Source: Dillenia suffruticosa (Eukaryota; Streptophyta; Magnoliopsida; Dilleniales; Dilleniaceae). From it: DNA of 64,000 nucleotides. The stretch spans positions 1,622,001 through 1,686,000 of the forward strand of contig JAVTVX010000005.1 in NCBI GenBank assembly GCA_033439265.1. The letters run 5' to 3'. A program made the position numbers and the translations under genes. The notes under the pieces are model-generated. The model did not search any database, was not told where the DNA came from, and saw only the letters and a list, made by a program, of their open reading frames with translations. This document shows positions 46,501 to 60,600 of this stretch, piece by piece (positions within the stretch are counted from its first letter, which is position 1; each line of letters begins with the position of its first letter).

Positions 46501-48875
46501 TTTTGCCCCCATGAGGTGAGGTATTAATCACCATAACTACTAGAAACATTATACTGTATTAAGAGCAGGTCCCCCTCCCTTTTTATTTTTTTAAGGTGCA
46601 AATTATTAAATGTTCTCTTGTGGCTTGCCTGTTTGGCAACTAGAGATTTCAAAACTAGCATTGAACGCCTTGTAGTTTACTTCTGTGGCAAACTACCCCT
46701 TCTCCTTAGTTGTCTTGTTAAATATGCACACGCCATGCATGTTAGGCCCTTTTCCCTCCAATTGCTATCACTCCTAAATCCTAACTTTCTAACCACTTCG
46801 CTTTAATTCTCCAACTACTTCCAAATTAATCAATAGACATTGTGGATCAATTAACAAAAAATTCTAGTTGCACAGTCTAGGTAGACGGCAACAAACTCAA
46901 GTGCAGACAAATTTCAATGAGATTTGGTGACAAAGAGGGCGCAATTAGCTAATTAAGTAAACCATGGGGGAGTCTCTGTCAGGGGCAAGTAGCCAGATAG
47001 GAAAACCATAGGGGAGTATTTTGCATTTTGCCTTTTCTAAACCCAACTTAAATTTTATTAGTTTATCAGCAAAGTAAATTATGACCCTGTAAAGAAAATT
47101 TTCCATGTAGCATTTGGACTTCTCAAACATTTCTGTTGGCACTGAAAATTTGGTGCAAGTCATTAGGATAAGAAATCTGACAGTATTTAAGAGAAGTAGA
47201 AAATTGCCAGTGCCATCTTACTTTCTCAATGGCAGCGTCATCTGGAATGACTACATGGCATTTACAGCCATAGGCAGGAGCAACTGTAGCAAGGCTAATG
47301 GCGGTACTTCCGGCACTCCCCTCGGTGACAATACCACCTGGAGCTAATTCACCAGATTTCAAAGCCTGTAAAGAACCAGAAATTGAAATATTCAATGAAG
47401 TGTAAAAACTGGTTAGACTGCTTGCTTAACACCTAAAAATGTGAGAGACAGTTCAAAGAATAAAAGAAAAATTTTCTATTGACGACAAAAGAAAGGTTCT
47501 AGATGTCATTTATATTGCACCACTACAATGCCAGTGCCAACCATCACCTTTCACCAGAATTCTGAGAAAACACAGGACTTTTATGCTGTAGGATCCTTGA
47601 GAATTTCAGTCTTGGAGTAGCAATAACTACTAGTGTTAGTTTCAGGTTCCAAGACCAGATAGAACAATATATCGAGTTAGACTAGGGTAGCTTTACATGG
47701 ACCTCTCTGAGACAAAACCCTTTCACCAGCCTCAAATTGGAATAGATAAAGCCATGAATATTGGCATGATTCCACTCTGAAGAACTTAGATTGTAATTAC
47801 TGATATCGAAATATTTAGTTTTTCTATCAAATTAATTATTGACCTCCAACTATTTATTCTTTGGCCACACTCTACTCAGCAGCAACCACCACATGAATAT
47901 ACCTCTTCAAAAACATGACACTGAATATCAATTACAAATTTACCACCATTTAAAATAAAATAAATTCATAGAAGGAACAATGTCCTTATGAAACACGCCA
48001 ACATCTATGAAGCACGAACAGGAGACACCACAGGACAAGACACCGTCGCAGCTACAACTTAAACTTGCCGCTTTTACTATATTTGATATTGTAAAGTGAC
48101 ATAACATTTTTAAGTCCAAAGAATATATACAACCTAAATACACTTATATCTAGAAGTGTCAATGCTAAGCAGCATAGAATAGCAGAGAGCATGTGAAAGC
48201 ATTTCGGGATTCCACAGCTACAACTAAAAAAATAGTGAAAATTTTTCTAGAAAATTTATAGGTATCTTTACCTCTTCAATAATTTGAACGGCAACTCTAT
48301 CTTTGACACTCCCTCCTGGATTCAAAAATTCAGCTTTTCCCAGAATCTGGATTGCAACAAGAACAAAAACTAGGTGAGCAATAAATTCCTGAGGATAAAT
48401 GGAAAAAATAAAGCAACATGTTTTATTTTTAAAAAATTCAAAAAAAAAAAAAGAGGAAAGAAAAAAATACAAACATGACCAGGAGAGAGAATGTTGAAAA
48501 GAACCTTAATCTCCCCACCCCCAAAACCAAAATTAAAAAAAAAAAAAAAAATCCGTAAGATTACCCAGCATGTGTGTCATAACTAGATGAAGGTTGTTGG
48601 GAAAATTAAACATGACCCGGATCACGAAATCACGCACACAAGAAACAGTCAGCAAGAAAAGTAGGTATTACCTCACAACCAGTGGCTTCAGAGAGGCTGT
48701 TGATTCTAATCAAAGGGGTATTTCCAATTGCACCAACAAGTCCATTTTTTGGCTTTCTTGTGAAATCGGATTTCCGGGATTTCTTTAGTTTTGATCTGCA
48801 ATTGCAAAACAAGTAAGAGATGACCGCCATGGAAAGAGCAGCGGCAATAGCTCCTGTAATTTTCACAGGCGCCAT
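43503..48875 (-). CDS. Membrane-anchored cysteine-synthase-like PLP enzyme
   Basis: Six coding exons (48672-48875, 48272-48346, 47222-47365, 44325-44711, 44000-44235, 43503-43725), all GT-AG, give 422 aa. It is a fold-type II PLP enzyme of the O-acetylserine sulfhydrylase / cystathionine beta-synthase superfamily. The N-terminus has a hydrophobic segment (about residues 6-24) followed by basic KLKKSRK, like a membrane anchor or organelle signal. Then follow the family motifs: GLVGAIGNTPLIRINSL, NPGGSVKDR with the PLP lysine at about residue 83, the substrate loop TEGSAGSTAISLA, the phosphate loop GTGGT (about 257-261) and GSSSAMN. An insert in exon 4 (about ADQTDAKVLNDINGF) and the TEGSAGST loop (in place of TSGNTG) set it apart from the classical plant cytosolic enzyme and liken it to the fungal cysteine synthase 2 type and Arabidopsis At1g55880-like proteins. 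The real substrate is not proven. Confidence 0.87.
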
Positions 48876-49006
48876 TGTTACTCAAAACTCCCCTCTTTCT
48901 TTCACTAGCAGTGGTGAGATGTGGGAGAGAGAGACTAACGAAGGTTCTAGTATGGTGAAGGCGGCGAACATTAAAGACGGTGGCGGTGCGTTTTGCCTTC
49001 AGAATT

Positions 49007-49046
49007 TGGGCCTGCTTCGACTTCGTTGGCCGGGAAAAAACCCTAA
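49007..49046 (-). promoter_or_regulatory. Site II motif and telo-box upstream of the cysteine-synthase-like gene
   Basis: TGGGCC (49007-49012) and AAACCCTAA (49038-49046) lie 130-170 bp upstream of the start codon at 48875. Site II plus telo-box is a known pair in plant promoters of growth-linked genes. Position relative to the transcription start is unknown. Confidence 0.45.
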
Positions 49047-49776
49047 CTATTGTGTAAGAACCGCCATCACGGGAGAATGGTTCTCCCAAATAACAATGAA
49101 TCTCACCCTTTTTTTTCCCGATTTGCGAAAATTGAAATTAGATAAATTGTTTAGTAAAAAAAATGAAATAGATAAAACATAATTTAAACTTTTTATAGAG
49201 ATATTTAATTTTTACGGATAGATAAAATTATATATTTTCTATTAATAATTTAAAATTTTTTTTAATTTATTTTAAAATATACAAAACTATTTTAATTAAA
49301 ATTTATAATATCGATGGAATTTATTGATAGCAACATCAATAATGCGATCAAAAGGTTAATCGAATTTATTTTACTCATTCACCCACGATCCATTTAGATT
49401 ATAATACTAATTCTAGAGAATAATGATAAGATTTTTTATATATATATTCAGTTGATCTTGCATCTTGCATAATTATGAAAGAATTCTTTTTTTTTTTTTG
49501 TTTTTTGGGTTTGTTTTTTTTGGGGGTGATTGATAGATGATTAGGTGTGTGCAGACATATGATAAGAATTTTGTTATGGATGTAACTCCCAAACTAAAGC
49601 CAAGTCTGTGATCTGTTTCAGTTAATCTAAGCGCTGAAGACTGAAGTTCAGGGCAAGAGATGATGGAATGATATTGCAATGGGTACTCACAGGCGGGAAG
49701 TGAACAATTTGGGAAAGAAAAGTAGGGAGACCGGAAGAGAAAAGAAATAGAGAGAGAAGAGAGAAAGAGAGAGAGT

Positions 49777-54165
<4,389 letters not shown>

Positions 54166-54441
54166 ATGGACATCCCAGAAAAGCTTCTCAAGTTCAAATA
54201 CCACTTCATATTTGGAGCTATTATTTCTCTCACCATCTCCTCTGTTTTCATCATTGCTCCGAGGTTTCTCACCATTCTCACTTTTTTCTGGCCTCTGTTT
54301 CTCTCTACTGCGCTTGTCTTAGTTGCTGTTGTCGTCTTTGGAAGGATTTCTCCGCCGGCCGGAGACAAAGCCGGTGAAGGGCTCTTGGATTATGTTGCAG
54401 GACAACATGAGCAGTTTCATGAGAGTTTCAAATCTGAGTAA
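54166..54441 (+). CDS. Small membrane protein, 91 aa, function unknown
   Basis: One exon. The product starts MDIPEKLLKFKYHFIFGAII and has two hydrophobic stretches (about residues 13-33, IFGAIISLTISSVFII, and 36-60, LTILTFFWPLFLSTALVLVA) joined by a short APRF turn, so a hairpin in the membrane is likely. The polar tail (RISPPAGDKAGEGLLDYVAG, ending HESFKSE) is acidic. I chose the Met at 54166, because the in-frame Met at 54022 would add 48 polar residues with no protein-like pattern, in a CT-rich stretch typical of a 5' UTR. Small plant proteins with this layout are common and mostly uncharacterised; I cannot name the family. Confidence 0.65.
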   Translation: MDIPEKLLKFKYHFIFGAIISLTISSVFIIAPRFLTILTFFWPLFLSTALVLVAVVVFGRISPPAGDKAGEGLLDYVAGQHEQFHESFKSE

Positions 54442-56885
54442 AAGAAATCTATGTAACCCCTTTCCCTATGTTTCTTTTGTTTTCCTCTATTGGCCTGTTT
54501 TTTAACGAAGAATTTTAGACAGGATGTGAAATGTAAATTTCGCAGACGAATAACTTTATTGACATTTGGATCCTCGGTTTTCTCTCTCTTCTCTTTCATT
54601 TTTCTGTGCTTCAAAGTTGAAGTCCCTCTCTCTCGGAGTCTGGGGAAATGCGTTTGTGGTGAGAAGATATTAGGAAAGTTTTTTGAGCATTCCTATTTAG
54701 AAATCATTGGGCAATTCAAATTTTGAAAATTATAGCTTTTTCTTTGTTTACAGTTTTAAACTCAAGTTCATAAAAATGACATGGACTAAAATTTTCGTAA
54801 TATATAATATTTCTCAGTAATTTAATTGGCTTTTGAATTTTCTTTGTTTCAAAATTATTTATACAGAGTTTTTCTTGTGGGAAAAAACGAATTCCCATTT
54901 AATGAAATGATGATGGTGATGTGACGAGTGGGACTCGCTGGGTCACGCATGTGGTGAATTGCGCACCCTATCTTTATAGCCGGAATTTTTATTTTGAATT
55001 TGATTTGATTTTGTATATATTTTTTAATTTATCAATAAGATATAGATTTATAGTTATAAGTTTTTATATAATTATTAAATAAATTAAAATTATTGATCAG
55101 AATTTAGATTTATGTCAACTAATTTTATGGCAGAGGTCAATGAAGTTGGTCAGATTTGAGGTGAGAAGGAGATTGATCCTATCATGTCCCCCCCCCACCC
55201 CCACATGGCTGCTGCTGATGTGTACCGTTTTGATTGGTTCATAACTAGCCATGTCTGTAAAGTTACTATAAGTCGATGAATTCCACATAAGCATGACTGT
55301 TCTGTCTTTGAATTCATGCATAAGTCCAAAAGACCAATCACCGACCACTTTCTTACTTTCAATTAAATAAACTAAGAAAATGGAATTTATCAATTCTTGA
55401 TTTTGAGGTTTTGTGACAATCAATGGTACTTCCAAATGAGTGGAGCTACACCGGCAATCGATTGCACTGATACGATATAATATATAATAAGATATCAGAT
55501 CTTTTAAATTAAATTTGAAATTTAACTCATAATTTATATATAAAATAAATTATATTAAGAGAATAATTTTTTAAATAGATCATTATAAATCTTTTTTTTG
55601 TCTCTATGACTACATCATTATAAATTTTAGACTAAATTAATCGAAATATAAATTTGGATATCCAGTGATAAATTAATAAAAAAAAAACGAGTGAAATTGG
55701 GTGGGAAAGGAAATAATTTACTAATCAGTTAATAAAATTTCAATTCTTTTTTAGTTTATAAACAAATTATATTTTAATTAATTTAATTTAAATTACTATT
55801 AAATTAGAAGAATTATCCTGATGTAATTTTTTTTTTAAATTTTAAATTTGAGTTTTAATTAAAAAATATAACGTTTTTTTCAAATTAAATCAATTATCCG
55901 TTATTATAAAATTTCAATATAATAACATACAATTCATAACTCTTTTGATATGAAAAAACCAAATTACTTTCGGAGGAAAACTTACAACAATGCCAATATC
56001 AATAATCAAAAGTCATGGGATCCGACAGAAAAGCACAGATGTCAAATTTTTTGAAAGGGGAAGTAAATAAAAAAGGACAAAAGGGAAAAGGCAATAAAAA
56101 TTAAAAAAAAATAAAACTAACTAAGAATGGAAAATTTTGGTGCAATTAAAAAATGAAAAGGGATAATAAAAATTATAAATATGCTAAGTATAAATGATAT
56201 TTCTCACACATAATATAAAAAAAATATTTAATCAAATGCTACACCTATTTATTAAATTAAAACATTGAAAACAGTAATGTCACATGCTTAGACAATTAAA
56301 ACTGCTAAATAATTTACTAACCGGTAAATATATTTTACAAAAGAAGTGTTAAAATATTCGACTAGTATGGGAAAAATCTGGTGCTAATAAAAAAAAAGAT
56401 TAAAAATTTTAAAAAAGAGAGGACAAATGATTTATGCAAGATTAAAAAAAGAAAAAAAGAAAATTTTATATGTATTATAAATATATACTGTATTTCACAT
56501 CCATGATAAAAAAAAATCAGAATAATAAAACCGATAAATTTATGAATTTAGGCAAATAAAATTATTAAATATATTTTCAATCTAATAAATTATATTTATC
56601 ATCCTTGCAATATGAGAAGTTAAAGTACATTGCAAGAAATTTTACAGCAATATTAATATTAATAATTAAAATTCACAGACGCCGTGAACCTAGTAATTTC
56701 AAAACTTAATTGTCATAAAATAAAAAAAATTTTGGATCAGTTTTTGACCCGCTTGAGAAAGTCTGGGTTAGACCCATATTTTTGTCCAGGCTTGATCTAC
56801 CCATATTTTTGTCCGGGCTTGACCTTTAAGTTTTGAACGCATATATCCGCGAGGAAAAAAATAATTTTTAAAACATCTCACATAG
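54442..56885. other. AT-rich intergenic region
   Basis: About 2.4 kb with the 3' UTR of the small membrane protein gene at its start and nothing else that I can support. It holds a C run (55187-55203) and repeated A/T-rich blocks (around 55490-55570, 55800-55930, 56090-56240 and 56370-56530). The last two resemble each other (AAAATTTTGGTGCAATTAAAA / AAAAATCTGGTGCTAATAAAA), suggesting an old duplication. Confidence 0.5.
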
Positions 56886-57518
56886 GAAAGTAATTGCGAA
56901 ATTTACACAGCACGTCGAGTTTTCAAAACTCGACATGCACTATTCATGCATGTCGAGTATTGAAAATTCGATATGTTTTTTAATTGTCAATATGTCGAGT
57001 TTTCAAAACTAGATATATATTGTGCATATTGAGTTTTCAAGACTCAATATGACTCATTTTTCACACATTTTTTATGATATTTTCTATACCAATTCTAAAA
57101 TACAATCTTCGAATTTTGTCATTCAAACTTCAAAATAAGAAAAAAATTTAAGAACTATGCAAACATCTGTAATACCAAAACAGAAGAGATATTAGAAGAA
57201 GAATATGTCATTGATCCTTTGTATTATGAACATTTTTTAAATTAATAAAATTTCTTCTATTTTTTATATTTTATTATATTTTATTTATTTTTATCGATTT
57301 GTTTTAGTAACGTAGATGTTTGTATTGTTTATAAATTTTTTTCCTATTTCGAAGTTAAGATGACAGAATTTAGAGATTGTATTTTAGGGTTGACATAGAA
57401 AATATCATAAAAAATATGTAGGAGAGGAGTCATGTCGAGTATTAAAGACTCAACATGTATAAATAGTACATGTCAAGTATTTGAAATTAGGCATGTTGGT
57501 TAATTCCGTAATTACCTT
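56886..57518. mobile_element. Foldback element with long inverted repeats
   Basis: The left arm (56886-57184) and the reverse complement of the right arm (57298-57518) match over most of their length, sharing TTTTTTATGATATTTTCTAT, CTAAAATACAATCT and GCAAACATCT / ACAAACATCT blocks. The ends read GAAAGTAATTGCG and GAAGGTAATTACG. A spacer of about 113 bp is very AT-rich. The outer arms carry several copies of a palindrome of the type GTCGAGTTTTCAAAACTCGAC, more on the left than on the right. There is no coding capacity. Long TIRs suggest a foldback or Mutator-like non-autonomous element. It ends about 145 bp before the SPO11-1 start codon. Confidence 0.7.
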
Positions 57519-57661
57519 CGTACTGGAGCTATTTTATTTTATTTTATTTTTGGATGAGTGTCAATTCCGTACAAAACTTCTTGGCCGTCGGCAATTGCCC
57601 GTACACTTCAGGAAGCCCCAAATTGCTTTTGAGCGGACAAATTGATCAATTCTACAGCATT

Positions 57662-60600
57662 ATGGAGGGAAACTCTTCAAGTCCGCAGCAACGTTTCAAT
57701 TTGCTCAGGAAGATCAAACGTGATTCACTATCTAAAACCCTAATTCTTATCAGCCAAATCATCCACAGTACTTTCTTCATTCAAATCATTTTTCATCGGA
57801 TTCTTGGGATTTGAATTCAATTCGTTTTCGTTTGATTTCTCGACAGAGTTCACGGCTTCCATCGTGAAGGATCTCAGCGAAGGACGATCTCCAGTTGTTT
57901 CGATCGATCGGTTTAGGAATTATTGCACGGATGCTTCTGGAAACTGGTACAAATGCCCTGAATATCATAATTTGATTCTGAAATTCTCGTTAATTATATA
58001 TCTAATTTTCGAAATGCTAAACGGACATCATTACAAATCCCTACCAGTTTAATTTAAAATGTTTCCTCAGCTTTCATGTTCAGTTGAATTTTGTGTTTGT
58101 GTTTGTAGTTAATTTTCACGGGCATCACTGATCTAACGCACGTGTTGTTGTGTTCATTTGAGGAAAAGTATGAATTGCTAATGTCTAATGTTTGATGCAT
58201 GTGTGTTGCAAAATAGCATCCAAAACCCTGCTTAGCTAGTAGCGGATTTAAGTCTCTTGAGGAAAGGTCCAAGATTCAATCTTTGGTAATGGCACGACCG
58301 AGGTTTTTGTTGAAAAATTTAGAGGAAAATTCATGTGTGTTTTGTAGAACGTGTGTGGAAGAGTGGTATAGCAGTTTTCATAAAACCATGTAATTTCAAA
58401 ATTTTTCTGGGAGTTGTGCGTAACTTCCAAATATATTTTGATATTATATTATTGGTTTTATCTATTATCATGCTACACATACTTAGAGAGGAATTTGAGA
58501 ATGTTGTACCTTTCGCAGTCTATGTCGTTCTTCTGTATGTGTGGAACCGTAAGCTGAGTCCCTCAAACCACGAGCCTAGTCCCACAAGTGTAGGACTTGT
58601 GGTCCATCTGCATGACAAGTCCTCCAAGATATCAAAACTCCTCCCAATTCAATCCAAAAGACGTAGAATGATGCCAAGAATTCTGCCTAAATTGGTCACT
58701 ATCAATTTATTTTACCAAGTTTCAAACTTGAATTTTAACTACTATTCTAAATATTTCTATACTTTGAATAGTTTCTCAACTTTTGAGAAAATTTTTTCCT
58801 CTCCTCAATAAAGATTTTATCTCTCTCTGTAGCAAATTTCATAACTTTTAAGAAAATTTCTATTCTCTACACTTAGAGAATGTTTCAGTAACTCTCACCT
58901 TTTCTCTTAGGCTTAGAGAACTTTTAGAATTTAAGAAAATTTTCTTTAAGTTGGTGTGTTGAGAAGTGAGGAGGGGGCTATTTATAGCCCCCAAGAGAGA
59001 GAGACAAGTGGCTGCAGGCATGCCACTTGAAGCATCTCTCACAATATGTAAGGTCGAGTATTTGCATTGAAATAAAACCTTTTTAATCAATCAAAAATTT
59101 TATTAATGTTGTTGGTAATTACATGAACATTATTTTACATGACTCTAATGCACACAATTAATAGATTTGAGGTTGCACTGTGGATTTGCCCTGCGTGCTA
59201 ACATGGTGTGTGTAGTTTGTGGGCTAATAGGTTTACTAGTGCACATCCAAGGATGTACTGATGACAACCATTATCCAAAAAAAATTGCAAAATAAATGCC
59301 TCTTCTGATACAAATGATTAAGGTGTCACTGTGGCATGTATTCTAGGGTTGTACACAGTTTTGGAAATGAAATATTATTTTAAAGTGTTACTGTTGGAGT
59401 TCAAGATCTTGAACAGGTAAATTTTCTGAAAATATCCATTTAAATTTAGCAAATGTATGATACCAATTTTTGGTTGTTATGTAAGTATGTTCATGATGTT
59501 GTGACAAACAGTGTATGCATTGATTTTATTTTTATTTTTTTAAGTTCTTTATCATTGTCCAATGCAATTCACATTTGTAAATGCAGCCATTGCAACTTGG
59601 ATGTTCCCAAGGGAAAGGAGCTTCTCACAATTGAAAAGGGAACACAAGCATATAGGCTAAGTATGTTATTCTAGATATCTAACATAAAATTTCTTGATTC
59701 TATTGCTCAATGAACATATGGATGCTTTGTTCTCATTCAGATGTCTTGTTAAGAGTCCTACTGATTGTTCAACAACTTCTTGAGGAGAATAGACATGGCT
59801 CTAAGAGAGATATATACTACATGCACCCATCTCTATTTTCAGGTGAATCTTGAGCAATTAGGTATTGTGCTGAGGACTTATTGAGTTTCCACAGCTATCA
59901 TGACCCGTACTTTCTGAATTGGCATTCATATGTACTGCTTTTATTTGCCTCACTACTTTTATATAGTACAAAATTTGTATACACCATTTAAGTGTATCTT
60001 CCACTGTACGTGATTTATTTGGCTTGCAGCTTTTTGAATATTGAAGTGAATTGATTTTAATTTAGTTTGAAAATTCCTTCTGTTTGTAAATGAGGAAAAC
60101 AATTTATTCTATTTCTCATATTTCTGAATAATTTTTCTTGTTTACATTGAATTGCAGAGCAGTCAATCGTAGATCGGGCAATCAATGATATATGCATTAT
60201 ATTACAATGCAGTCGCCATAACATAAATGTGGTATTACTAACACAGCACTGCCCTTTTCTTGTCTTCGCCTTTCAATCTTTTCCTTTCTGATTCTGCGGT
60301 ATTAAAGCAAATTGGTGCAATTGAGCAGAATTATTTTCTGAGTCTGACAAATTTAGAGGATTCAGATGATGAACGGTTTGACTACAATATCAAGGACGGT
60401 TCCTTCTGTAAGAGAATTTAATGTACACCAAGAAAGTGAGAGTGGTTTAATGGGCACTGAATACAGTTTTTAATGCATACGATTTACATATTTGTAAGAT
60501 GTATGGAGTTATATTCTTTATAAAAGCAGATTTATCCGTACTATGTTCAAGTTTTATGCTCACAAATCTTGAATTTCATTAGGGGAATGTAGCCAAGATA

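Noticed and set aside
57554-57661. In-frame upstream Met that would lengthen SPO11-1 by 36 residues
   Set aside because: The added residues match nothing in the family, and the MEG start at 57662 agrees with the Arabidopsis protein. Not fully excluded.
58460-58811. 158-codon plus-strand frame (58335-58811) in SPO11-1 intron 2
   Set aside because: It runs into the solo-LTR-like fossil and shows no domain. The flanking SPO11-1 exons join without it.
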